Positions 34,188 to 44,603 of a DNA stretch of 64,000 nucleotides are shown piece by piece. Every line of letters begins with the position of its first letter. Positions within the stretch are counted from its first letter, which is position 1. Position numbers and translations under genes: made by a program. The notes beneath the pieces were generated by a model. The model was not told where the DNA came from. It was given only the letters and a program-made list of their open reading frames with translations, and did not search any database. The DNA is from Trifolium pratense (taxonomy: Eukaryota > Streptophyta > Magnoliopsida > Fabales > Fabaceae). The stretch spans positions 47,514,856-47,578,855 of the forward strand of contig NC_060063.1 in assembly GCF_020283565.1 (NCBI RefSeq), read 5' to 3'.

Positions 34188-36620
34188 TTATTCATCATCA
34201 CTACTGTCAGAGGCTTCATCCTCATCTGTAGCAGTAGCATAACCTTCTTCCTCATCATCATTTTCTTTATCACCTGTAGCAGCCACATTTGCACTTGCTT
34301 TGACAGGCACCTCATCAGCCTCCAATCCTTCAATCATCTTCAAGAGCACTTTCTTTCTTTCCTCAAACTCAGCTTGCTGTTTATCTATCTCTTGACATTG
34401 AATTTTCAAACCAGCAATAATCTCCCTTTTTGTCATAACACCAGCTCCAGCAGCAGATGTTCCAACATGTTCAGCAACATTATGATTACCAAAAAGCTTA
34501 TGATGAAAGGTAAAGCCAGATTCCCTCTTCTTAGGTGTATCAGTCACAACCTTAATTTCTGGATATTGGGCCAAGATAATTCCACATAACAAAGATGGAA
34601 ATGCTATTGGCATCTTCACAGCTGTTGATCTAATATGCTTAATGGTTTGATCAAAAATAAAGGTCCCATAGTCATAGTCAACCTTGGTTCCTACAGCATA
34701 TATAAATCTACCCAGGTTGGTTGCAACATTGGTTGCATGCTTAGTTGGTACCCAATTGGTTGACCCTATCCTATTGAGGATGGCATATTTGACATTCAAT
34801 TTACTCGTGGGTATCAGCTTCTTTGTAGGCCAGACCTTAACCTTACCACCAGTTATCTCAGCACTCACAATATCATTAGCAACTTCTAATTCAGCCTTAG
34901 GTTCTACAGACCTACCTAAGTAATTATTTATCACAACAGGAGAAAAATTGACACATTTACCTCTGACAAAAACTTTGTGGTAGTCCTTGCTCAGTGGGTT
35001 ATCACATTCTTCAGGGATGTTCACCAGAAATTCTTTCACCAGCAGCTCATAGCAGGGACTGAAGTCACAGACTGTCTTCATCAGACCAGCTTCTTTGATG
35101 TAGTCAAAGATGTCTTGACATTTTAGAGCATCTTTGTTCAGTTCCCTTTCAACAGCTAATCTTCTTTGGTAAATATAGTCCCATCTCAGTGCAAATGCAG
35201 CACGATGGAAAGATATGTTATCACAGGGGGCTTCTTCAACACCTTGAGGAGCCTTCATCACAGTAGCTTTCTTAGGATTGGCAGATGAGATGTTAGCAAC
35301 ATCTTCAGCAACATCATAGTCTGAGTCACTAGATGACTCCTTCTTTCTCTTCAGTGTTTCCTTCTTCTTGGCAGGAGGGGAGAGAACCTTGCTCCAACCT
35401 TTGACTGGTCCAACACCTTTTGTTTTCACTCTTGGTGCAGGAGTCTTGCTTGCAGTGGCCACAGCCTTCCCTGTACAGCTTCTCAATCTCTTTGTTATAC
35501 CACCAGTTGGTTTTACAGCAGTCTTGGTGGTGACATAATCATCAACATCAACAACATCTTTCTCTTTTTCTTTCTCAGGTTCTGCAGGCTTGTCAGCTTC
35601 AATCTCTTGCTCATCTGTAGGGATGGACTGGTTGCTCTCTTCAGATTGAGTTTCCTCTTCATCAGCAGAAACTCCTTCATTAGCAATTTCAGTCTCTTCA
35701 TCTGAGGTTTCAGATGTTGTGATAGTTGTCTCAACATCTTTTTCAGCAGCAACTTTCACAGGTTCTTTCTCAACAGTTTCAGCATCTTCATTCTCATTCA
35801 AGGATGTCTCAACATCTTGCATGACAACCTCTTCAGTAACAACAGGGATTGATTTTTCAGCCATCATCTCAGCAATTGTTGGTGATTCATTAGCAGTTTC
35901 CGTTTCAACCTCTGTAGGAGTGTCTTCCATCTCAGTATCAACAGGCATAGAGTTAAGATCTCTCTTTTCAGCTTCAGACCCCAATTTTTCTAGACTAGGG
36001 TTTTCACCGGTTGACACGATTGTTTCAACAACATCAGACACAGTTTTGGGGTTTACTTCAGTTGCTTTCTCAGATGTGTTAACATTCGAATCAAAAACCA
36101 AATCAGACATAGACAGAGAAAACTTAGATTTGTAATCCCTTCTTTTCCTTTTAGAACTTCCTTTACTAGATTTATTACCCAACGGAGAGATAGCATCACT
36201 TACTTTGACGATTTCTTCCTTTTTCTCAACAGATTTTTCTTTTCCTTTCTTCTCAGCGACATTTGTTTGAGCTTTGGATTTGGAAGCACGAACAGTCGTA
36301 ACAGGGACGGCGTCCTTGATGATCTTCGAGGAATCGATCTTCGCCTTTGATCGAGTAGAACGACCAGACTTTGTAGTTTGGGAAGATTCAGACATGTTTG
36401 GATGAAGGTTTTTGAAGTTTGAGAAGTTGAATGGATGAGGATTGTAGTGAGAAGCAGTTGAATAGGGTTCACGATCAAAAATTAGGATTTGGGAGAAAGT
36501 GTATTGATTGCGTGTAAAGACATATTTAAGGGAAGTGTGTAATGATTTCCCTAAATTAGCGTGCATTGATTGATGGGAGAGAAAACGGTTTCCTTTTGCA
36601 CGCCTCAACTGCTGTAACTG
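34188..36620 (-). CDS. Sirevirus ORF2, downstream of pol by stop readthrough
   Basis: About 810 codons directly in frame after the pol stop (TAG at 36621-36623), followed by CAG TTA CAG. The first ATG in this frame is only at 36395 (MSESSQ), so readthrough or a separate mRNA is needed. The Lys/Ser-rich start ([11 protein letters not shown]) is followed by a very acidic middle with repeated DVETS/DVETT words. Next comes a folded-looking domain of about 230 residues ([53 protein letters not shown]) that resembles the 'putative plant transposon protein' domain of legume annotations. It ends in a short coiled coil and an acidic tail (SDSSDDE). It occupies the env-like position of SIRE1, but I see no signal peptide or membrane segment. 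Function unknown. The 806-residue frame sometimes given starts at a TTG and has no biological start there. Confidence 0.85.
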   Translation of the reverse strand, partial: QLQQLRRAKGNRFLSHQSMHANLGKSLHTSLKYVFTRNQYTFSQILIFDREPYSTASHYNPHPFNFSNFKNLHPNMSESSQTTKSGRSTRSKAKIDSSKIIKDAVPVTTVRASKSKAQTNVAEKKGKEKSVEKKEEIVKVSDAISPLGNKSSKGSSKRKRRDYKSKFSLSMSDLVFDSNVNTSEKATEVNPKTVSDVVETIVSTGENPSLEKLGSEAEKRDLNSMPVDTEMEDTPTEVETETANESPTIAEMMAEKSIPVVTEEVVMQDVETSLNENEDAETVEKEPVKVAAEKDVETTITTSETSDEETEIANEGVSADEEETQSEESNQSIPTDEQEIEADKPAEPEKEKEKDVVDVDDYVTTKTAVKPTGGITKRLRSCTGKAVATASKTPAPRVKTKGVGPVKGWSKVLSPPAKKKETLKRKKESSSDSDYDVAEDVANISSANPKKATVMKAPQGVEEAPCDNISFHRAAFALRWDYIYQRRLAVERELNKDALKCQDIFDYIKEAGLMKTVCDFSPCYELLVKEFLVNIPEECDNPLSKDYHKVFVRGKCVNFSPVVINNYLGRSVEPKAELEVANDIVSAEITGGKVKVWPTKKLIPTSKLNVKYAILNRIGSTNWVPTKHATNVATNLGRFIYAVGTKVDYDYGTFIFDQTIKHIRSTAVKMPIAFPSLLCGIILAQYPEIKVVTDTPKKRESGFTFHHKLFGNHNVAEHVGTSAAGAGVMTKREIIAGLKIQCQEIDKQQAEFEERKKVLLKMIEGLEADEVPVKASANVAATGDKENDDEEEGYATATDEDEASDSSDDE

Positions 36621-36623
36621 CTA
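36621..36623 (-). promoter_or_regulatory. Suppressible UAG between pol and ORF2
   Basis: TAG followed by CAG TTA matches the CAR-YYA context known from tobamovirus readthrough and reported for SIRE1. Frame 0 continues openly on the far side. The same codons occur at the matching place in the second copy. Confidence 0.8.
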
Positions 36624-39600
36624 TGCATCTTCATGCAGGCAAATTCCCAATTTGCCCCTTAAAAATTCAAACTGATTAGCATCAAGCGCCTTTGTAAAAA
36701 TGTCAGCTAGCTGTTCACTTGTACCAATGTGCTTGAGTTCCACACAATTTTCTTCAACAAGGTCTCTGATAAAATGATGCCTGATGTCTATGTGTTTGGT
36801 TCTTGAGTGTTGAACTGGATTCTTTGATATATTGATTGCACTCAAGTTGTCACAATATAATGTCATGACATCTTGGTCGACATTATATTCTTTCAGCATC
36901 TGTTTCATCCACATCAGCTGGGAACAACTGCTTCCTGCAGCTATATATTCAGCCTCTGCAGTAGACAGAGACACACAATTCTGCTTCTTGCTGAACCATG
37001 AGATTAAGTTGTCACCCAAAAAGAAGCATCCTCCTGAGGTACTCTTCCTATCATCAGCACTTCCAGCCCAATCTGCATCACAGTACCCTATCAAAGTTGA
37101 GTTCTTGGTCTGGGAATACAGAATCCCATAATCACTGGTGCCCTTTATATATTTCAGAATCCTTTTGACTTGTACAAGATGGCTCATCTTTGGCTTTGCT
37201 TGATATCTTGCACAAACACCAACAGCAAAGGTGATGTCTGGTCTACTAGCTGTAAGATACAAGAGACTGCCAATCATGCTCCTGTATAGGCTTTGGTCAA
37301 CATCAATGCCATTCTCATCTTTGGTTAGCTTCAGGTGAGTAGCAGCTGGAGTTCTCTTATGTGCTGCAGTGTCCATTCCAAACTTCTTGATCATATTTTT
37401 CGCATACTTGCTTTGAGAAACAAATATGGTGTCTTCCATTTGTTTAACTTGCAGACCAAGGAAATATGTCAGCTCACCTACCAAACTCATTTCAAACTCT
37501 GATTGCATTTGTTGTACAAAATGTTGCACCATCTTTTCAGACATTCCACCAAATACTATGTCATCAACATAAATCTGGGCAATCATCAGCTTCTCTTCTT
37601 GTTCTTTAACAAACAAGGTTTTGTCATGGCCTCCTTTTCTGTATCCTTGACTAACAAGGAAATTTGTCAGCCTTTCGTACCAAGCCCTTGGAGCCTGTTT
37701 CAGTCCATAAAGAGCCTTCTTCAGCTTGTACACATGATCAGGATTAGCAGGGTCTACAAAACCTTTTGGCTGCTCCACATAAACTTCTTCATGTAAGTAC
37801 CCATTAAGAAAGGCACTTTTGACATCCATTTGGTACAGCTTAAATTTAAAGATGCAGGCTATACCAAGAAGAAGTCTGATAGATTCCAATCTCGCTACTG
37901 GCGCAAATGTTTCATCAAAGTCAAGTCCTTCAACCTGAGTGTACCCTTGAGCCACTAACCTTGCCTTGTTTCTTGTTACAACACCATTTTCATCTGACTT
38001 GTTCTTGAACACCCATTTTGTGCCTATGACATTAACACCATTGGGTCTAGGAACAAGATCCCACACATCACTTCTTCTAAACTGAGTTAATTCATCTTGC
38101 ATGGCTTCTATCCAGAACTCATCAGTGAGAGCCTCTTTTACATTTTTAGGCTCAACCTTTGATACAAAACATGAATTAGTAACCACTTCATTTGTCCTTC
38201 TTGTAGCAATTCCCTGGTTAGGATTTCCTATGATGAGATCCTTGGGATGGTTCTTCTGTATTCTTATTGAAGGAACTTTACTCACAGGGTGAGGTGTAGG
38301 AATGGTTGATTCATCATCTGAATCTGATTCCTTTTCTGCTACAGCTTCTTCAGATGTTGGCAAAGTTGTTGCAACATCTTCTTCAGTATCAGATGTTTTA
38401 GCAGATGTCAAATCATCTATCACAACATTGATAGATTCTACTATTACCTTAGTTCTCTGGTTGTAAACTCTGTAAGCCCTGCTGTTTGTTGAGTATCCAA
38501 GAAACAATCCTTCTTCACTTTTAGGATCCATTTTTCTTCTGTGCTCCCTATCAGATAGGATATAGCACTTACTTCCAAACACATGAAAGTGTTTGACAGT
38601 TGGTTTTCTACCTTTCCACAGCTCATACAGTGTAGTAGAAGTTCCAGTTCTGAGTGTGACACGATTGTGAATATAACAAGCAGTATGCATAGCCTCAGCC
38701 CAGAATTGATATGGAAGATGTTTTGCATGCAACATCACTCTGGCTGACTCTTGTATTGTCCTGTTCTTCCTCTCAACAACACCATTTTGTTGTGGTGTGA
38801 TTGGAGCTGAGAATTCATGCTTGATTCCTTCAGAGATGCAGAATTCAAGAAAGCTTGCATTCTCAAACTCTTTACCATGATCACTTCGTATCCTAACAAT
38901 AGCAGAGTTCTTTTCTCTTTGGAGTTGAAGACAAAGTTCTTTGAATGCATCAAAACTTTCAGATTTGTCTTTTAGAAATTCAATCCATGTGAACCTTGAG
39001 AAATCATCTACCATGACAAATGCATACCTTTTTCCTCCAAGGCTCTCTACTTGCATTGGCCCCATCAGGTCTATGTGCAGTAATTCTAGAACCCTTGTTG
39101 TGGTCAGATGTTGCAACTTTGGATGCGACATCTTTGTCTGCTTCCCTATTTGACATTCTCCACATATACTTCCTTCTTCTATTTTGAGCTTTGGAAGTCC
39201 TCTGATAGCCTCTTTAGCTATTGCCTTCTTCATGCCTTTAAGGTGCAGGTGGCCAAGTTTTTGGTGCCACAACTTTACCTCATCTTCTTTGCTAATGAAA
39301 CATGTTGCTACATCTTCTTCTTTAGGGATCCAGAGATAGCAGTTGTCTCTTGACCTTACTCCTTTCATTAACAACTCTCCTTGCTCATTTGTAACTAGAC
39401 ATTCAGCTTTCGTGAAGTTAACTTTCATGCCTTGATCACAAAGTTGGCTTATGCTGATTAGATTTGCTTTAAGTCCTTTTACAAGCAGCACATTATCTAG
39501 CTTTGGTAAGCCATGATTTGCAAGTTTACCAACTCCCTTGATCTCCCCTTTAGCTCCATCTCCAAAGGTTACAAAACTGGTAGCATATGACTTCAAGTCT

Positions 39601-41408
39601 TCAAGATAATGTTCAACACCTGTCATGTGTCTAGAACAGCCACTATCAAAGGACCAGGTTTCTCTTGAAGAAGCTCTCAAGGATGTATGAGCTATTAGAC
39701 CTGTGATCTTCTTCTTTTCTCTCCATTCCTGTCTTGTCGTAACATTGGAAAAGACAGGAGTATAGAATTCTTGACGAACTCTCCTTGGATATCCGTGCAG
39801 CCTATAGCAGAAAGGCCTAATGTGTCCTTTCCTGCCACAATGATGACATGTCCAGTTATAGAACCTGGGCATAGAATGTCCCATCAGATGTTGCGACAAT
39901 CCTCCTGACACAAACGTGCTACTGATTGGAGTATGTATAGTAGCATTGTTGAACTTCATCTGCTGCTTTACTCTTTCATGTTCAAAACCAATGGGCTTAG
40001 GTTTCCCATAGTTTTGTCTCTGTAACATTTCCTCAAAAGCATCAGTACCTTTGGTCATCATTTTAGCCACTTTTGTGACTTGATCTAGATCAGCATTTAA
40101 TTTGGTTACTTCTACATTCTGTTCAGCAACTTTACACAGGAGGTTAGACTTCTCCATTTCCAGCTGTTGAATTTGACTACTCTGATCTTCAACCTTAGCA
40201 TTGAGATTATCAATGTTTATGAGTAAGTCATTTTTCTCAGCTTGTAGTTTACCATTGATCTTCTTTTGTTTCTCTAATGCTTTGCAAACTTCTATACTTC
40301 TAGTATGAAGATCTTTATAAGTAGCAGCTAGTTCCTCATAGGTTACCTCCTCATCACATGACTCTGAATCAGATTCACAGACTCCTGTTAAAGCATTAAC
40401 ATATTTGGCAGATTCTTCCTCCTCTGAATCTGTATCAGACCATGAAACAACAAGACTTTTCTTTTGCCTTTTTAGAAAGGTTGGACATTCAGGTCTGATA
40501 TGGCCAAAACCTTCACATTCGTGGCATTTCACTCCTCTTTCATCTTCATTTGTCTTTTTCTGAAAGCTGGACTGTTTGTTGTTGTTGAGTCGACCATTTG
40601 GCTTGTGCCTTTGATCCACTTTCTTCATCAACTTGTTGAACTGTCTTCCAAGCATAGCCATAGACTCAGCTAAGCTTTCTTCACCTTCAGATTCAATTTG
40701 TAAATCATCAGCAGCACTTTTCGAAGCAAAGGCTAGATTCTTATCTTTCTTTTCATTTCTCCTGTTTAGACCAATTTCATAGGTCTGAAGTGATCCTATG
40801 AGTTCATCTAAATTTAGACTTGAAAGGTCATGAGCCTCCTCAATAGCTGTTACTTTCATATCAAATCTTTTAGGCAAAGATCTGAGTATTTTTCCAACAA
40901 GCTCCTCATCTGAGATAGGTTTTCCAAGTGCATCAAACGAATTTGCAAAGTCAAGCACATTCATTTGAAAGTCATGAATGGTTTCTTCCTCCTTCATTCT
41001 GAGATTCTCAAAATTGGTTTTGAGCATCTGAAGTTTAGATAGCTTAACTTTTGATGTTCCTTCATGAGCTTTTCTCAGAATTTCCCAGGCATGCTTAGCA
41101 GTAATACATCTCTTAACAAGCCTGAACATGTTTGCATCCACACCATTAAAAATTGCATACAAGGCTTTGGAGTTGCCAAGTGCCAGATCATCCTCATCTT
41201 TAGTCCATTCATCATTTGGCTTCTTGACATCAGTTTTATTGCCATCTTTGTCAAGAACCATTGGTGGTTCCCATCCGCGTAACACAGCCTTCCATGTCCT
41301 GCTGTCAATTGATTTTATGAAAGCCTCCATTTTAGCTTTCCAATAATCATAGTTCTCAGGACCTGTCAGTAAGGGGGGTTTAGACACTGACCCTCCTTCT
41401 TTATCCAT
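36621..41408 (-). CDS. gag-pol: Sirevirus gag-pol polyprotein, 1,595 aa (first copy)
   Basis: One open frame encodes all copia functions for the element's RNA packaging, reverse transcription and integration. In order: a gag region starting [22 protein letters not shown] knuckle [14 protein letters not shown] near residue 293; a coiled coil at about 370-480; a second knuckle [14 protein letters not shown] near 519; aspartic protease DSGCSRHM near 587; the integrase zinc region (HQKLGHLHL...CGECQIGK) near 717 and its catalytic D, D, E ([23 protein letters not shown]); reverse transcriptase with YVDD near 1278; RNase H with DADWAG near 1444; and the terminal LADIFTKAL. No break. Two residues differ from the second copy: WSFDSG here against WYFDSG there, and VFSNV against VFPNV. 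The Ser for an aromatic residue just before the protease triad is unusual. Confidence 0.96.
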   Translation of the reverse strand: MDKEGGSVSKPPLLTGPENYDYWKAKMEAFIKSIDSRTWKAVLRGWEPPMVLDKDGNKTDVKKPNDEWTKDEDDLALGNSKALYAIFNGVDANMFRLVKRCITAKHAWEILRKAHEGTSKVKLSKLQMLKTNFENLRMKEEETIHDFQMNVLDFANSFDALGKPISDEELVGKILRSLPKRFDMKVTAIEEAHDLSSLNLDELIGSLQTYEIGLNRRNEKKDKNLAFASKSAADDLQIESEGEESLAESMAMLGRQFNKLMKKVDQRHKPNGRLNNNKQSSFQKKTNEDERGVKCHECEGFGHIRPECPTFLKRQKKSLVVSWSDTDSEEEESAKYVNALTGVCESDSESCDEEVTYEELAATYKDLHTRSIEVCKALEKQKKINGKLQAEKNDLLINIDNLNAKVEDQSSQIQQLEMEKSNLLCKVAEQNVEVTKLNADLDQVTKVAKMMTKGTDAFEEMLQRQNYGKPKPIGFEHERVKQQMKFNNATIHTPISSTFVSGGLSQHLMGHSMPRFYNWTCHHCGRKGHIRPFCYRLHGYPRRVRQEFYTPVFSNVTTRQEWREKKKITGLIAHTSLRASSRETWSFDSGCSRHMTGVEHYLEDLKSYATSFVTFGDGAKGEIKGVGKLANHGLPKLDNVLLVKGLKANLISISQLCDQGMKVNFTKAECLVTNEQGELLMKGVRSRDNCYLWIPKEEDVATCFISKEDEVKLWHQKLGHLHLKGMKKAIAKEAIRGLPKLKIEEGSICGECQIGKQTKMSHPKLQHLTTTRVLELLHIDLMGPMQVESLGGKRYAFVMVDDFSRFTWIEFLKDKSESFDAFKELCLQLQREKNSAIVRIRSDHGKEFENASFLEFCISEGIKHEFSAPITPQQNGVVERKNRTIQESARVMLHAKHLPYQFWAEAMHTACYIHNRVTLRTGTSTTLYELWKGRKPTVKHFHVFGSKCYILSDREHRRKMDPKSEEGLFLGYSTNSRAYRVYNQRTKVIVESINVVIDDLTSAKTSDTEEDVATTLPTSEEAVAEKESDSDDESTIPTPHPVSKVPSIRIQKNHPKDLIIGNPNQGIATRRTNEVVTNSCFVSKVEPKNVKEALTDEFWIEAMQDELTQFRRSDVWDLVPRPNGVNVIGTKWVFKNKSDENGVVTRNKARLVAQGYTQVEGLDFDETFAPVARLESIRLLLGIACIFKFKLYQMDVKSAFLNGYLHEEVYVEQPKGFVDPANPDHVYKLKKALYGLKQAPRAWYERLTNFLVSQGYRKGGHDKTLFVKEQEEKLMIAQIYVDDIVFGGMSEKMVQHFVQQMQSEFEMSLVGELTYFLGLQVKQMEDTIFVSQSKYAKNMIKKFGMDTAAHKRTPAATHLKLTKDENGIDVDQSLYRSMIGSLLYLTASRPDITFAVGVCARYQAKPKMSHLVQVKRILKYIKGTSDYGILYSQTKNSTLIGYCDADWAGSADDRKSTSGGCFFLGDNLISWFSKKQNCVSLSTAEAEYIAAGSSCSQLMWMKQMLKEYNVDQDVMTLYCDNLSAINISKNPVQHSRTKHIDIRHHFIRDLVEENCVELKHIGTSEQLADIFTKALDANQFEFLRGKLGICLHEDA

Positions 41409-41460
41409 TGTACCAGAAAGTACTTTCCCTGGAGCTCACCCAAAATAACAGAACAGGGTG

Positions 41461-41475
41461 CCTGCTCTGATGCCA
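41461..41475 (-). other. Primer binding site of first Sirevirus
   Basis: Minus strand TGGCATCAGAGCAGG, two bases from the LTR. It differs from the common TGGTATCAGAGC by one T-to-C change, which would leave one weak pair with initiator tRNA-Met. The second copy has the same change; the element at 10751 has the usual form. Confidence 0.88.
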
Positions 41476-41477
41476 AT

Positions 41478-42495
41478 TGAAATTCTGGTATCACTAGAAT
41501 GATGTTGGCTAAGATGTCCCAACAACTACTTTGTGAATAATGTTGTTTTCTATTGTTGGCACATCTTATATAACATATAAAAACTGACAGAAAATAAATA
41601 AATGACACAAGTAATTGTTAACCCAGTTCAGCCAACTGCCTACTCTGGGGGATACCAATCCAGGAAGGAAATCCACTAATAGCTCTAGTTACTAAGACCT
41701 CCAGCAAACCCTAGGATTTACGCCTTACACTAAGACCTCCAGCAAACCCCTGGTTTACGCCTTATAACCTCGACACTACTTATGCAACTTCTGCCTAGGA
41801 ACTCCTAGACATGAGATCCCATCTCACTTCCACTCACACAACACAACCTGTGTTGATTATACAATGTTTGGAAAGATGTGGTGACAACTTGTCAAGACAA
41901 CACTTCACTTTTGCTTAAAAGCTTCAAGTGAATCACACATGGTAAACTCCGTACTTCAAAGCTTAGGAGTACCCTTAAAATAACAAACTTACTTCTTAAC
42001 TCGTGTTATAGAATCCACAAGCAAGAATTACAATCAAACAATAAAACACTCAACAAAGACTCAATAAAGACTCAATATGTGTAACTAATATTTTTCAATG
42101 AGATATATATTCTTGAGCTTGGTCTTCGTATATATAATAATCTAGCACGCTCCTCTTTCTTCATTACTGATAGGACGCTCCTTGTAGCTCATAAAAGGTG
42201 ATCTGATTCTCTTTTGATCTTCATCAAGAATGTATAGAAACTTTCCAAAAGTGTTTAAGGACTTTATAGGATAATTGTGATCATGCCGTTGTACCATTAA
42301 GTCTGTCTTATCCTTAAAACTCCTGATCAGATCAGATCTCCATTACGCGTGCTTTTAAAGTGGATTTCCATATATAGCAGATGCTCTCATAAATGCGCGA
42401 GATTTCCTTGAATAAATATGATGTTGTAACATGTTTTCCAACATCTTGTTAGTATATTTGTTTTAGCGAAATTAAGCCAATTCAAATATCCAACA
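41478..42495 (-). repeat. 5' LTR (right) of first Sirevirus
   Basis: 1,018 bp, no difference seen against 32539-33556. Followed by the duplication cactc. Confidence 0.96.
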
Positions 42496-42547
42496 CACTC
42501 TAACTCATTAATCTCTAGATCTTTCTTAATAGTTTCAGGTCTTCCTC

Positions 42548-44060
42548 TGTTTTTTTTTATAAGCAAAAATTGAATTATAAAGAGTACAAGGTGCACTCAA
42601 CCTTTACAATTCAAACGAAAATCATTCGATGCTTTCAATGCAAACTAAGGGATCGTTACACCAATCAGAAAATACAAAGGAAGTATTAACTCTTAAACGA
42701 CCTATAAACCAAAATCAAGAAACAAAGATAATTTGATCTATCAAAGCATCCAAATTAAACACATCTCCTCGAAACACAATATTATTCCGAGTACGCCATA
42801 TGCTCCAAGTAGTTGCTAACCAAATGACATGACGAGTTTTAACAAGTCTCTTACTCTTCACCAAATCACCAAAAAACATGAAGTGTTTCCACCATTCCTC
42901 AAAGGGGATGAAATCCACAGCCAACCATTTATAAATTTTATTCCAAACTTGAATTGAGACATAACAATTAAAAAATAAATGATCTATGTCTTCTTCTTCT
43001 CTAAAGCAAAACACGCAACAAAATTCACGTGGATTATTGATAATTCATTTTCTTACCAAAGTCATACGGGTCAGAAGTCGTGCTAATAACAATCTTCATC
43101 CAAATATGTTCACTTTAGACGGTACATCGTTCACCCATAAATCTTGCAGCGCATCCACCACATTACTATTAATAGTCAAAAATGAATCACAGTTTTGCAA
43201 GAAACAATATGTTGATTTTACCGTAAACATACCAGCATGGTTCATGAGCCATTTTCGATGATCCAAACATTCCTTCTTAGGCCTAATATCTGCTAGCAAA
43301 ATCGACATCTCAGTTGCAGCATCCATATCATCCTGCGCTAGCTCCACGACCCAATCAAAACTCCTAGTCCAATTATCATCACTCCAAGAACCGAACACAG
43401 CTATAGAAGCATCAGGTTGCAACGATTTTGCATACAATTGAGGGAATAAATTCATGAAACTCTCATGACCCAACCATCTCTTTTGCCAAACACGGATAAG
43501 ATTGTCGGATCCTAATACATTGCACACGTTGGATTTGAACCAACCTCCGCTATCTTCACCTCTTATCCTTAAGATGTCGCGCCACCAAATGGATTGGGCT
43601 CTAACATTCTTGTTGACATCCAGAAGAAATTTTTTAGCCATTGACCCATATCAATACACCAGTAACTTGCACCACAAAGTGTTATCTTCATTAAGCCCTC
43701 TCCACTTCCATTTGCATAGTAAAGCTTGATTGAACAAATCAAGATTCTTAATACCCAAACCTCCTTTATCTTTTGGGAGATATATAGTATCCCAACTAAC
43801 CCAACACATCTTGTTGTTGTCCAAGCTCCTACCTCATAAAAACTTTCGTTGGATACTTGTTAATTCTTTTAAAACACAAGCAGGTGCTTTAGAAAAAGAG
43901 AAAAAGTATAGCGGAAGACTAAATAAAACTGAATTGATGAAGGTAAATCTACCACCGATGGACAAGTTCCGACCGTTCCAACTACTAAGGCGTTTCTTCA
44001 AATTATTTGTTAAATTGTCTTTAACAAAAAAAGTCAAAATAAACTTGTCTAGTTATAATA
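42548..44060 (-). mobile_element. 5'-truncated LINE fragment
   Basis: Minus strand, broken in frame. 44037-43834 encodes the reverse transcriptase thumb-side block LSSWNGRNLSIGGR. 43641-43096 gives the following linker with QSIWWRDIL and WKxRWLGHE-like motifs. 43014-42715 is the zinc-binding reverse-transcriptase tail (CFREEEDIDHLFFNC, IWRTRNNIVF). The 3' end is a short A-rich tail at about 42548-42560. Upstream RT and endonuclease are missing. An L1-type plant LINE; dead. Confidence 0.85.
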
Positions 44061-44104
44061 TTAGGAAAATGAACACTTTGAAAGTTGTAAGTCACCGTAA
44101 CTTT

Positions 44105-44603
44105 ATGGGCAGGACTTCCATGTTCACATGATCATATAGTAATATAATTACACTGATATAATTTTTTTACTATTTATGAAATAATTAAAAAAATTAAATA
44201 AAAAATTAAATTTTATGAGTGTTATCAAAAAATTATATTTCGTTTTTTTCTTACACAAAAAATTATATTGGTTATGTGACCACTGACCATATAAATAATT
44301 TCCAATTTATATATTCACTGTGTCATGTGATAGTTTTTTCTATTTTAATATTCAAAGCCAATACTAATAAACAAATAAAAGCCAACTCATTATCACTGAC
44401 ATAAGATTTTATATACACATCTATAAGATTTTATATTGGTTATGTGACCATATAAATAACCATACTAAATTATTGGTTATGTGACTCACAACTTCACTTG
44501 AGGCTCTATATACACATCTATAAGATTTTATATCAAATTAGGAAGTAACTATACACACACACACAAGAAGAACAGTGGATCCAAAGACAGAAGAGATTCA
44601 AGA
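44105..44603 (+). promoter_or_regulatory. Upstream region of CYP88D copy 2
   Basis: AT-rich. A TATA candidate, ctctatatacac, lies near 44503, about 100 bp before the ATG, followed by (CA)n near 44555 and the leader gtggatccaaaga...gagattcaaga, shared almost word for word with copy 1 (29058-29087). 44345-44430 matches 27560-27690 upstream of copy 1, before the inserted LTR fragment. A phrase ggttatgtgac occurs several times. Confidence 0.5.

Larger units (their letters stand above)
32539..42495 (-). mobile_element. Full-length Sirevirus-type copia element (first copy)
   Basis: A 9,957-bp element with 1,018-bp LTRs (32539-33556, 41478-42495) in which I see no difference, and a 5-bp target duplication cactc (32534-32538, 42496-42500). 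On the minus strand the order is LTR, PBS, gag-pol, UAG, ORF2, several polypurine tracts, LTR. Sirevirus traits: gag-pol in one frame, an extra ORF after pol, multiple GGGGGAG tracts, and the CCAAAGGGGGAGATTGTTGG end. All domains are open, so it may be active. It is inserted 350 bp after the stop of the first CYP88D copy. Confidence 0.97.

Noticed and set aside
35719..36135. 138-codon plus-strand frame opposite ORF2 (and its copy at 50621)
   Set aside because: Ser/Thr-rich antisense image of the acidic ORF2 segment. It is the complement of codon bias, not a gene.
34188..36608. ORF2 as an independent host gene
   Set aside because: It lies between pol and the 3' LTR of an element with target duplication, is repeated in the second element, and has no start codon at its 5' end.
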